Shown here one piece after another: positions 1 through 6,237 of a DNA stretch of 8,771 bases. The stretch comes from SLJK01 sp964567295 (GTDB lineage Bacteria; Bacillota; Dethiobacteria; DTU022; UBA8154): assembly GCA_964567295.1 (NCBI GenBank), contig CAZMLU010000062.1, forward strand, positions 1 to 8,771, written 5' to 3'. Made by a program: the position numbers and the translations under genes. The notes under the pieces are model-generated. The model did no database searches and was not told the DNA's origin. It worked only from the letters and a program-made list of their open reading frames with translations. The number at the start of each line of letters is the position of its first letter. Positions within the stretch are counted from its first letter, which is position 1.

Positions 1-37
1 TAGTTATGGTTATAGAATAAAGCAGGGAGGGGTAAAC

Positions 38-1165
38 ATGCTGGAAAGACTGGTGGAGTTTTTACTTTCTACCGGATTTGCCAATCTTACATTGCCGCAA
101 GGTCTGATGATCATCATTTCGCTTTATCTTTTGTACCTGGGCATTGCCAAAAAGTATGAGCCGCTCCTATTGGTGCCCATCAGCTTTGGCATGCTCATGG
201 TAAACCTTCCTCTGGGTGATCTGATGGCTGCGCCTACAGACGGTGAACTAGGGGGTCTTCTGTACTATCTGTACCAGGGTATTGAGCTGGGTATATACCC
301 GCCCTTGATTTTTTTGGGAGTGGGCGCTCTTACAGACTTCGGTCCTCTTATCTCCAATCCCAGGACCCTTCTTTTGGGAGCAGCGGCCCAGTTTGGCATA
401 TTCGGCACTTTTTTAGGTGCAATTTTATTGGGATTCACTCCTGCAGAAGCAGGATCTATCGGTATAATTGGGGGTGCGGATGGCCCCACAGCCATCTATA
501 TTACTTCCAGGCTGGCTCCGGAACTATTGGGTGCTGTAGCTGTGGCAGCTTACTCTTATATGGCCCTTGTACCCATTATCCAGCCCCCTATTATGAAAGC
601 GCTGACCACGGAAAAGGAAAGAAAGATTGTCATGCACCAGTTAAGGCCGGTCAGCCAAAAGGAGCGCATACTTTTTCCCATAGTAGTAATTATCTTAACC
701 GGCTTATTTTTACCTGCAGCCATTCCTTTGCTGGGAATGCTAATGCTGGGCAACCTTCTTCGTGAATGTGGGGTCACGGATCGCCTGAGTAAAGCGGCCC
801 AGAACGAGCTTAACAATATCGTAGTTATTTTCCTGGGTTTGACTGTCGGAGGAACAGCCAGTGCAGCTAATTTTCTTACCCTTGAAACTATTCAAATCGT
901 TGTTTTAGGGCTGGTTGCTTTCATGGTAGGCACTGCAGCGGGTGTGCTCATGGGCAAACTTATGTGTAAACTCACTGGTGGGCAGGTCAATCCACTTATC
1001 GGCTCGGCAGGTGTTTCAGCGGTGCCTATGGCTGCCCGTGTGTCGCAGATGGTTGGCATACAGGAAAACCCAAAAAACTATTTATTGATGCATGCTATGG
1101 GTCCGAACGTAGCCGGGGTAATAGGTTCTGCTGTTGCCGCCGGTATATTTTTATCTTTACTCTAG
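38..1165 (+). CDS. Sodium-translocating decarboxylase, beta subunit (OadB/GcdB/MmdB family)
   Basis: This is the integral membrane subunit that couples decarboxylation of a carboxybiotin carrier to export of sodium ions across the cytoplasmic membrane. The 375-residue product is hydrophobic throughout with many predicted membrane segments, and its length is within the family range of roughly 375-430. It carries the family signature GGADGPTAI (Asp148 inside it), followed 26 residues later by Tyr174 in AYSYM, the spacing expected for the essential Asp/Tyr pair of Klebsiella OadB. Near the C-terminus is GPNVAGVIGS (Asn357 to Ser364), also a family hallmark. The ATG start has a strong GGGAGGGG site at 25-32, five bases upstream. 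The substrate (oxaloacetate, methylmalonyl-CoA or glutaconyl-CoA) is set by the alpha subunit, which is not in this window, so no specific symbol is given. A terminator follows, so this is probably the last gene of an operon entering from the left. Confidence 0.93.
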   Translation: MLERLVEFLLSTGFANLTLPQGLMIIISLYLLYLGIAKKYEPLLLVPISFGMLMVNLPLGDLMAAPTDGELGGLLYYLYQGIELGIYPPLIFLGVGALTDFGPLISNPRTLLLGAAAQFGIFGTFLGAILLGFTPAEAGSIGIIGGADGPTAIYITSRLAPELLGAVAVAAYSYMALVPIIQPPIMKALTTEKERKIVMHQLRPVSQKERILFPIVVIILTGLFLPAAIPLLGMLMLGNLLRECGVTDRLSKAAQNELNNIVVIFLGLTVGGTASAANFLTLETIQIVVLGLVAFMVGTAAGVLMGKLMCKLTGGQVNPLIGSAGVSAVPMAARVSQMVGIQENPKNYLLMHAMGPNVAGVIGSAVAAGIFLSLL

Positions 1166-1187
1166 TTTTTACTTATGCTACCGATGA

Positions 1188-1216
1188 CAAAACCCGCGCC
1201 AGTAGCGCGGGTTTTG
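1188..1216 (+). terminator. Intrinsic terminator after the decarboxylase beta subunit
   Basis: A perfect 12-bp inverted repeat (CAAAACCCGCGC and its complement) with a five-base loop CAGTA lies 22 bases after the stop codon. The base of the stem is A-rich on the left and T-rich on the right, so the right arm supplies the T-tract (GTTTTGTT). The symmetry means it could also stop transcription arriving from the other strand. It separates the decarboxylase operon from gltX. Confidence 0.88.
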
Positions 1217-1324
1217 TTGCTTAATAGTGCAGAGTGCAAGGAAAAGAAATGGAAAAGCAAAGCAAAGAAGGGTTTTTTGTAGAAAACAAGAACTTCTAAG
1301 GGCAGATTAAATTTTAAAATAGTA

Positions 1325-1340
1325 TATTACAAATGTAATA
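1325..1340. promoter_or_regulatory. Palindrome upstream of gltX, possible repressor operator
   Basis: TATTACAAATGTAATA is a perfect palindrome with 7-bp arms and an AA centre, ending 30 bases before the gltX start. It contains TACAAATGTA, which fits the TACANNTGTA consensus bound by the BlaI/MecI/CopY repressor family. The 5' region of gltX is very AT-rich and no convincing -35/-10 pair can be assigned, so the site cannot be placed relative to a transcription start. Operator function is inference, and AT-rich palindromes of this size also arise by chance. No T-box leader motif is seen before gltX. Confidence 0.3.
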
Positions 1341-1370
1341 GTTTATTTTAAAGGGATGAGGTGTATAATA

Positions 1371-2837
1371 ATGGACAATATTCGGGCACGATTTGCTCCC
1401 AGTCCTACCGGTGAACTTCATATAGGCGGAGCGAGAACAGCGCTTTTTAATTGGCTTTTCGTCCGCCGGCACGGCGGGAAATTGATTTTACGTATAGATG
1501 ACACTGACAAACAACGTTCTACAGAAGAATACCTTGGTACTATCATAAGTTCTCTGACTTGGTTAGGACTTACTTGGGACGAGGGGCCAGAAAGAGGAGG
1601 TAATTTCGGCCCTTATATGCAGTCTCAACGTTTGAAACTTTACAATGAGGTGATTGAAAAATTAATTGCAGAAGGAAAGGCCTATTATTGTTTCTGTACT
1701 ACTGAAGAACTGGAAGAGCAAAAAGAAAAAGACCAAAAGGAAGGACGTCCACCACGCTATGATGGGCGCTGTAGAAACTTATCTTACCGTGAGGTTGAAG
1801 AAAAAAGAGCAAACTGTGGCAATAACTATGTTACCCGCCTTTTAGTCCCAGACGAAGGGGAGACTGTGGTAGAGGATATTATACGTGGTTGGGTAACTTT
1901 TGAGAATAAGGGACTCGGCGACTTCATTATAAAAAAATCAGATGGATTGCCCACATACAATTTTGCTTCGGCAGTGGACGATAATCTAATGCAAATTACA
2001 CATGTTATCAGGGCCGAGGAACACCTTTCTAATACACCTCGGCAGCAAATCATTCAAGAACAATTAGGTTACAGCGCACCTGTTTATGCTCATGTTCCTA
2101 TGATCCTGGCTCCGGATCACAGCAAACTGAGCAAAAGACATGGTGCTACTTCTGTGCAAGAGTACCGTGACTTGGGAATATTACCCGAGGCCCTTGTTAA
2201 TTATCTGGCTCTTCTAGGATGGTCCCCAGGAAATGACAGGGAGATAATGGACGCGAAAGAGATGATCAGCCTCTTTTCTTTAGAAAAAGTTAGTAAAAAC
2301 CCGGCCATCTACGATTTGCAAAAGCTAACCTGGTTGAACAGTCACTATCTACGCAGCTTGGAACTGGAAAGGATAAAGGAAGAGGCCATTCCTTTCTTAA
2401 TAAAACATGGTCTTATTTCCCGGGAAGATATTGTTCAAAAGGAGGAGATGATAAAGCGAATAATTGAACTGGTTCGAGAAAAAGTAAGGACATTAGATGA
2501 GATAGCAGATGCTTCCTTATACTTTTTTCGTGATGATTTTCCTTATGAGGAAAAAGGAGCAATAAAGCTTTTCCAGCAAGAAGGGGCCGGAAACCTTTTA
2601 AGAGAGATTTCTAACTGCCTGGCAAGCGTTGAACCCTTTCGATCAGAAGAGATTAAGGAAGGACTGCAATCTCTTGGGTTGCAGAAGGATATGTCTTTGA
2701 AAAAAATTAATCCCCTTTTAAGGTTAGCTGTCACGGGACAGACCATGGGCCCAGACCTTATGAATACACTGGAAGTGCTGGGAAAAGAGAAGATTCTGAA
2801 GAGATTAGATAAAGCTGCAACATTTTGCTCATCTTAA
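1371..2837 (+). CDS. gltX: Glutamyl-tRNA synthetase, class I
   Basis: The enzyme charges tRNA-Glu (and in organisms lacking GlnRS also tRNA-Gln) with glutamate using ATP, in the cytoplasm. With this start the protein has 488 residues, normal for bacterial GltX. The N-terminus has RFAPSPTGELHIGG, containing the HIGH-type ATP motif, and KLSKR at residues 252-256 is the KMSKS-type loop. Cys107, Cys109 and Cys134 match three ligands of the zinc-binding insertion of the E. coli enzyme, but the fourth position is Asn136 instead of His. The anticodon-binding helical domain fills the C-terminal third. An in-frame ATG at 1356 exists, but GGATGAGG (1354-1361) is well placed only for the ATG at 1371, which also gives the usual N-terminus. 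The gene begins a probable operon with the membrane protein and trkA downstream. The sequence does not say whether the enzyme discriminates tRNA-Glu from tRNA-Gln. Confidence 0.96.
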   Translation: MDNIRARFAPSPTGELHIGGARTALFNWLFVRRHGGKLILRIDDTDKQRSTEEYLGTIISSLTWLGLTWDEGPERGGNFGPYMQSQRLKLYNEVIEKLIAEGKAYYCFCTTEELEEQKEKDQKEGRPPRYDGRCRNLSYREVEEKRANCGNNYVTRLLVPDEGETVVEDIIRGWVTFENKGLGDFIIKKSDGLPTYNFASAVDDNLMQITHVIRAEEHLSNTPRQQIIQEQLGYSAPVYAHVPMILAPDHSKLSKRHGATSVQEYRDLGILPEALVNYLALLGWSPGNDREIMDAKEMISLFSLEKVSKNPAIYDLQKLTWLNSHYLRSLELERIKEEAIPFLIKHGLISREDIVQKEEMIKRIIELVREKVRTLDEIADASLYFFRDDFPYEEKGAIKLFQQEGAGNLLREISNCLASVEPFRSEEIKEGLQSLGLQKDMSLKKINPLLRLAVTGQTMGPDLMNTLEVLGKEKILKRLDKAATFCSS

Positions 2838-2863
2838 CCCACCATTATTTCAAGGATGTTATT

Positions 2864-3427
2864 ATGGCTAATTACCGATTCTATTATTTCATGACCTTAA
2901 TTCTCGTCGCTATCGGTTTTTATTTCTTTTTTTATAGTGAGTACCCTCTATTCATAATATTGTTTATAGGCCTTGGGGCTTACCATTTTATCCTGGCCCG
3001 CTATATGCATAAATATGAAGATGAACTTGAAAATATAAAATTATTAAGGAGGGAAAGCATGGAGGTAAAAGTTATATTTAATAATGAGCTAGTCTTGGAT
3101 GCAGAACTAAATGATACAGCTACCGCTAAGGCAGTTTATGATTCGTTACCTCTTAAAGGAAAGGGTAATACCTGGGGAGAGGAGATTTATTTTTCTAGCA
3201 ATGTAGAAGCGAATGAGGAGGATCCACGTGAAGTTCTGGAAGTTGGAGATATAGCATATTGGCCTCCTTTGAAAGCCATCTGCTTTTTTTATGGCCCGAC
3301 CCCCGCCAGCCAGGGAGAGGAAATTAGGGCAGCCGGTCCCGTTAATGTGATTGGTAAACTTAAAGGTGATTTTTCTTCTTTGAAAGAATTGCAAGGTAGT
3401 ATTGCAGTTTATATTGAAAAGAAGTAA
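2864..3427 (+). CDS. Two-helix membrane protein with C-terminal cyclophilin-like (TM1367-type) domain
   Basis: From the ATG at 2864 (AAGGA at 2852-2856, seven bases upstream) the product has 187 residues. Residues 6-24 and 27-45 form two membrane helices joined by a very short turn. The basic ARYMHK stretch after helix 2 suggests both ends face the cytoplasm. A charged linker (46-65) leads into residues 66-187, which match the small cyclophilin-like beta-barrel family typified by Thermotoga TM1367 (COG2164-type): NTWGEEIYFS at 102-111, EVGDIAYWPP at 126-135, FFYGPTP at 141-147, and a late PVNVIGK. That family is usually a free protein of about 120 residues with no established activity, and isomerase activity should not be assumed. 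Here it is fused in frame behind a membrane hairpin, and a second ribosome binding site lies at the domain boundary. An ATG at 2825 inside gltX is open in the same frame but has no good binding site. The gene follows gltX by 26 bases and precedes trkA. Confidence 0.85.
   Translation: MANYRFYYFMTLILVAIGFYFFFYSEYPLFIILFIGLGAYHFILARYMHKYEDELENIKLLRRESMEVKVIFNNELVLDAELNDTATAKAVYDSLPLKGKGNTWGEEIYFSSNVEANEEDPREVLEVGDIAYWPPLKAICFFYGPTPASQGEEIRAAGPVNVIGKLKGDFSSLKELQGSIAVYIEKK
3046..3061 (+). promoter_or_regulatory. Internal ribosome binding site and start codon inside the cyclophilin-like gene
   Basis: AAGGAGGG (3046-3053), a near-perfect Shine-Dalgarno site, is followed after five bases by an in-frame ATG (3059). 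Starting there gives a 122-residue soluble protein equal to the whole cyclophilin-like domain and nothing else, close to the length of free-standing TM1367. It is a better binding site than the one at the upstream start, so two products (membrane-anchored and soluble) may be made from one gene. The purines here also encode the charged linker (LLRRES), so part of the match could reflect codon content. Confidence 0.6.
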
Positions 3428-3463
3428 AATAGCTTCTAAAGACCCTCCGAGGAGAAATATTAG

Positions 3464-3481
3464 ATGAAAAGAGGCTGCTAA
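3464..3481 (+). CDS. Five-codon mini-reading-frame before trkA (MKRGC)
   Basis: An ATG at 3464 has GAGGAG (3449-3454) nine bases upstream, a good ribosome binding site. It encodes only Met-Lys-Arg-Gly-Cys before TAA, and the stop ends two bases before the TTG start of trkA in another frame. The TTG has only a moderate site of its own (AAAAGAGG, 3467-3474) lying inside this mini-frame. Ribosomes ending at TAA could restart at TTG, a translational-coupling arrangement. It may also be chance: the peptide itself need have no function. Confidence 0.3.
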   Translation: MKRGC

Positions 3482-3483
3482 GG

Positions 3484-4887
3484 TTGCATATTATCATAGT
3501 AGGAGGAGGAGGAGTTGGAGCCGCCTTGGCTAAACTTCTTTCCGATGAAAAACAGGATGTAATTGTTATAGAAAAAAATCCAGAGACGGCCCGCAAGTTG
3601 AATGAAGAGGTCGATGCTATTGTGACTGCCAGCGAAGGGGCAAGCGCTGTGGCCCTGGAAAAAGCAGGGATAAAAAATGCTTCGATGCTCATTGCCGTTA
3701 CCGAAGTTGACGAAGTCAATATGATAGCCTGCATGTTAGCTAAAAAACATGATGTTCCTGTCACTGTTGCTCGTGTACGTAATCCGGAATATTACGAGGG
3801 ATCCAGCATCCTTACTAACGAGCAACTAGGGGTTGATATTTTTATTAACCCGGAGAGGGTAGCTTCTTTTGAGATCGCTAAATTGATACGCACTCCGGAT
3901 ATAGGGGAAGAGACGGAGTATTTCGCCAAGGGGCAGGTAAAACTAATAAGCTTTGTAGTAGATGAGAACACCAAGCTAGTAGAGCAACCATTATCCAGCC
4001 TTCCCCTTCCACGCGATAGTATCATAGCGGCTATTGAACGAGCTGATGGAAAGTTCATTATCCCCGGAGGTAATGATATTATTTATCCAGGGGACAAGGT
4101 ATTTATTACAGGTAAAAAGAACCTGTTAACAGAAATTAGCTGGCTACTACAGAGAAAAGAAACAAAAGCTCATAAAGTGGTTATCCTTGGGGGCGGGCGG
4201 ATTGGCCTGCAACTGGCCAGTATACTGGAGTTAAGCAAAAAACAACATTTAAATGTTAAACTTATTGAAAAAGACCCTAACTGTTGCGAACAGATTGCAG
4301 ATAGTCTTAAAAGAACTCTGGTTCTGCAGGGTGATGCCACAGATTTATCCTTTTTAAAGCAGGAAGAGATTCAGGATGCTGATGTGTTGGTAGCCGTTAC
4401 AGGAGATGACAGGACCAATATCTTGGCTTCAGTTCTGGCTAAGCAGTTCGGTGTAAGAAAGACCATCTGTGAAGTTATCAATCAGGAATATTTTTCTATA
4501 TTTCACAGCTTGGGAATCGAGCATGTTATCAGCCCTCGCCTCCTTACAGCTGCGCAAATTTTAAGGCTAACACGTAAAGGCGATGTAGTTTCCATGTCCC
4601 TTTTAGAGGACGGGAAGGTCGAGATATTGGAGCTTAAAATTCCTCCTACGGCAAGAGTTGCCCATAAAGAGATACAGCACGCGGGTATACCCAGGGGCAT
4701 TCTTCTTGGTGCTATTATCAGAGGGTCGGAGGTTATTATGCCTAGAGGTAATAATACTTTGCTGCCTGAGGACAGAGTTATTATCTTTGCAAGTCCGAAG
4801 CTGAACGATGAGATCGATTATCTTTTTGCCGGCAATAATACCAACAATGTGGATCTTCGAGAAAAAAAGAATTCCGGTCTCATTTAA
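3484..4887 (+). CDS. trkA: TrkA, NAD-binding regulatory subunit of Trk potassium uptake
   Basis: TrkA is a peripheral cytoplasmic protein that gates a TrkH/TrkG-type potassium channel in response to nucleotides. The 467-residue product has the duplicated RCK layout: a Rossmann domain at about 1-120 with GGGGVG at residues 7-12, a TrkA-C domain at about 140-220, a second Rossmann domain from about 230 with GGGRIG at 236-241, and a second TrkA-C domain at about 375-455. Acidic residues expected at the end of strand beta-2 are present in both halves (VIEKNP and LIEKDP). The start is TTG: no ATG or GTG exists in frame upstream before a stop, and MHIIIVGGGG is the normal N-terminus for the family. 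It follows the cyclophilin-like gene by 56 bases with no terminator, so cotranscription with gltX is likely. No trkH is present in the window, so the channel partner must be encoded elsewhere. Confidence 0.94.
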   Translation: MHIIIVGGGGVGAALAKLLSDEKQDVIVIEKNPETARKLNEEVDAIVTASEGASAVALEKAGIKNASMLIAVTEVDEVNMIACMLAKKHDVPVTVARVRNPEYYEGSSILTNEQLGVDIFINPERVASFEIAKLIRTPDIGEETEYFAKGQVKLISFVVDENTKLVEQPLSSLPLPRDSIIAAIERADGKFIIPGGNDIIYPGDKVFITGKKNLLTEISWLLQRKETKAHKVVILGGGRIGLQLASILELSKKQHLNVKLIEKDPNCCEQIADSLKRTLVLQGDATDLSFLKQEEIQDADVLVAVTGDDRTNILASVLAKQFGVRKTICEVINQEYFSIFHSLGIEHVISPRLLTAAQILRLTRKGDVVSMSLLEDGKVEILELKIPPTARVAHKEIQHAGIPRGILLGAIIRGSEVIMPRGNNTLLPEDRVIIFASPKLNDEIDYLFAGNNTNNVDLREKKNSGLI

Positions 4888-4965
4888 CAAGCAAATAATA
4901 TTTAATATAAATATAATAAGTATTATATAGTGTCTTAATTAAGCCTTCTTATGAAGAACTTAACA

Positions 4966-5382
4966 TTAACCCCCGATCACTTTAACCAGTACACGCTTTT
5001 TCCTTCGTCCATCAAATTCACCGTAGAAGATCTGTTCCCAGGGCCCAAAGTCTAATTTCCCTTCTGTGATGGCTACTACCACTTCACGGCCCATGATTTG
5101 TCGTTTTAAGTGACCATCGGCATTATCTTCGAAAGTATTATGTGCGTATTGAGATACCGGTTCATGGGGGGCCAGACTTTCTAGCCATTTTTTAAAGTCA
5201 CTCTGCAGCCCTTTTTCGTCGTCATTAATGAAAACGCTAGCAGTGATATGCATGGCATTTACGAGGCAGAGCCCTTCCTTTATACCGCTTTTATCGATTA
5301 TTTCCTTTACTCTTTCAGTAATATTAATGAATTCTACTCGTTCGTTTGTATCAAAGTAGAGATATTCCCTTTTGGATTTCAT
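4966..5382 (-). CDS. yjbQ: YjbQ family protein (UPF0047; secondary thiamine-phosphate synthase-type)
   Basis: The 138-residue product has the family length and signatures: NAMHITASVFINDDE (His45), QYAHNTFEDNADGHLK (His81, Asp86, His91) and EFDGRRKKRVLV near the C-terminus. The histidines and acids form the presumed metal or active site of this small trimeric fold. E. coli YjbQ has weak thiamine-phosphate synthase activity, which is the basis for the database name, and the true cellular role is unsettled. No other thiamine gene is nearby. The start has AAGGGAGG (5393-5400 on the minus strand) ten bases upstream. It converges with trkA across 78 AT-rich bases that contain no convincing terminator. 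Its promoter overlaps a Fur-like palindrome, suggesting metal-responsive control. Confidence 0.92.
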   Translation of the reverse strand: MKSKREYLYFDTNERVEFINITERVKEIIDKSGIKEGLCLVNAMHITASVFINDDEKGLQSDFKKWLESLAPHEPVSQYAHNTFEDNADGHLKRQIMGREVVVAITEGKLDFGPWEQIFYGEFDGRRKKRVLVKVIGG

Positions 5383-5405
5383 GTATTGCGAACCTCCCTT
5401 AGTTA

Positions 5406-5427
5406 AATGATAATCATTGCTATTATA
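5406..5427 (-). promoter_or_regulatory. yjbQ promoter -10 box with overlapping Fur-type operator
   Basis: On the minus strand a perfect TATAAT lies at 5427-5422, about 40 bases before the yjbQ start codon. The -35 region is poor (TTAACG at 15-bp spacing is the best candidate), so an activator or a weak promoter is possible. Overlapping the expected transcription start is the palindromic core AATGATAATCATT (5406-5418). Read on the plus strand, 5408-5422 is TGATAATCATTGCTA, which matches the Bacillus Fur 7-1-7 box (TGATAAT-N-ATTATCA) fully in the left half and at four of seven positions in the right. A repressor there would block initiation. PerR and Zur boxes are close relatives, so the regulator is not certain. 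Confidence 0.5.
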
Positions 5428-5489
5428 ATTAGCGCTTACGGGCGTTAATTCCTTTTAAAATTTTATGTTTTGTAAACTCGGTTTTATCT

Positions 5490-5630
5490 ATTGTTTTTCT
5501 CTACCGCAAAAAATTAGAAGGTGCAGATGCTTTCCTGGAGGAAATAATCCTGCAGCGCCTAAGGGATAGCTCTTTCCAAGAATTTTATACAGAACGTTTT
5601 TTTGCGCTGCTGAAAACGGGAGAAGAATAA
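5490..5630 (+). other. Orphan coding-like fragment without a normal start codon
   Basis: This frame is open from 5433 to TAA at 5628. From about 5514 it reads like real protein (LEGADAFLEEIIL, then QRLRDSSFQEFYTERFF, then ALLKTGEE), with amphipathic and acidic character and ordinary codon use. There is no in-frame ATG, GTG or TTG and no ribosome binding site upstream; only ATT (5490) or CTG could start it. An A6 run at 5508-5513 is a possible frameshift point. I do not recognise the family. It may be the tail of a decayed gene, a short gene with an unusual start, or chance. The minus-strand frame over the same bases (5488-5697) has no ribosome binding site and looks less protein-like. Outside this fragment the 5383-5718 gap holds only the promoters listed separately. 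Confidence 0.25.
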
Positions 5631-5680
5631 TTTTGGAACTTAAGGGCCTTTGATGCCGACTTTTTTTTTGCATATGATTG

Positions 5681-5689
5681 TGATAAAAT
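5681..5689 (+). promoter_or_regulatory. Extended -10 promoter for the DUF151 gene
   Basis: TGATAAAAT fits an extended -10 element (TG-N-TATAAT with one mismatch). The -35 position falls in a T9 run (5661-5669) and is not a good match to TTGACA, as is common for extended -10 promoters. Expected transcription start is about 5696, giving a leader of only about 20 bases. Confidence 0.45.
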
Positions 5690-5698
5690 GAATTCAAA

Positions 5699-5712
5699 CC
5701 CTTCGGAAGGGG
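5699..5712 (+). promoter_or_regulatory. Ribosome binding site inside a small hairpin
   Basis: CCCTT-CGG-AAGGG forms a 5-bp stem with a three-base loop, and its 3' arm is the Shine-Dalgarno sequence GGAAGGGG (5705-5712). The site touches the ATG at 5713 directly but is six bases from the GTG at 5719, so it decides in favour of GTG. Folding would hide the site and might moderate translation, though the stem is short. Confidence 0.45.
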
Positions 5713-5718
5713 ATGATT

Positions 5719-6156
5719 GTGCTGCTTGAGATGAAAGTGAAAACGGTTACCATGGATCAGGGCGGAGGTTTTTTGGTATTGCTTATGGATAAAGATGAAA
5801 AAATGGTGTTACCTATTTCTATCGGGCCTTTTGAGGCGCAGGCTATTGCTATGGTCCTTCAGGGACAAATGCCCCCCCGACCATTGACCCATGATTTGCT
5901 AAAAACGTTATGCGAAGAGTTGGGAGGGAGACTGGAAAAGATTGTTATTACAGATATCTTGGATAGTACTTTCTATGCAGAGCTTTACCTGCAGCACAGG
6001 GAGGATAATCTTGTAATAGATTCCAGGCCTAGTGATGCAATAGCTTTGGCTTTGCGGTGCGGAGTTGATATTTACATGGAAGCCAGGCTTACTGAATTTA
6101 CATATGATTACTCAGATATTATTCCCGAAGAAAAAGATGATGAAGATATTCACTGA
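5719..6156 (+). CDS. Bifunctional nuclease family (DUF151) protein
   Basis: The product belongs to the DUF151 family, whose plant and archaeal or bacterial members have been described as nucleases or stress-related proteins; the physiological role in Firmicutes is not settled. Signatures seen with this start are LPISIGPFEAQAI (31-43), RPLTHDLL (54-61) and SRPSDAIALALRCGVDIYM (from 102). The protein has 145 residues and an acidic tail (IPEEKDDEDIH). The GTG start is preferred because GGAAGGGG is six bases upstream of it, while an in-frame ATG six bases earlier abuts the same site with no spacing. The gene lies 81 bases before the sirtuin on the same strand, with no terminator between, so the two may be cotranscribed. 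Confidence 0.9.
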   Translation: MLLEMKVKTVTMDQGGGFLVLLMDKDEKMVLPISIGPFEAQAIAMVLQGQMPPRPLTHDLLKTLCEELGGRLEKIVITDILDSTFYAELYLQHREDNLVIDSRPSDAIALALRCGVDIYMEARLTEFTYDYSDIIPEEKDDEDIH

Positions 6157-6178
6157 ATTATTATTTATAGGAGCGTTT

Positions 6179-6196
6179 ATGAAAAGAATTGTGTAA
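6179..6196 (+). CDS. Five-codon mini-reading-frame before the sirtuin (MKRIV)
   Basis: The ATG at 6179 has AGGAG (6169-6173) five bases upstream and encodes Met-Lys-Arg-Ile-Val before TAA. The stop lies 41 bases before the sirtuin ATG, which has its own site, so direct coupling is less likely than at trkA. It shares the first ten bases, ATGAAAAGA plus a following G or A, with the mini-frame before trkA. It could be a chance start in the spacer. Confidence 0.2.
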   Translation: MKRIV

Positions 6197-6237
6197 AATT
6201 TGCGGCGATAAAAACTAAGGAGGCGGGGGATTTAACA

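Noticed and set aside
1266..1297. Hairpin AGAAG...CTTCT in the gltX leader
   Set aside because: The stem needs a bulge and a G-U pair, has no T-run after it and no T-box or other riboswitch motif, so it is not distinguishable from chance.
4911..4928. Palindrome ATATAATA-AG-TATTATAT between the convergent trkA and yjbQ genes
   Set aside because: It consists only of A and T apart from the centre, has no GC stem to serve as a terminator, and is downstream of both genes, where an operator is not expected.
5641..5669. Possible terminator: GGGCCTTTGATGCC followed by a T9 run
   Set aside because: The only pairing is a three-base GGC/GCC stem, too weak for an intrinsic terminator. The T-run also occupies the -35 region of the DUF151 promoter.
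5488..5697. Minus-strand open frame of 69 codons in the yjbQ-DUF151 gap
   Set aside because: No ribosome binding site, low-information composition, and it runs through the T9 tract and the promoter of the plus-strand gene.
6184..6216. Zinc-ribbon-like reading CKICGDKN upstream of the sirtuin
   Set aside because: It is a frame of about ten codons with only a TTG to start it and no binding site at the right distance; the CxxC pattern is most likely chance.
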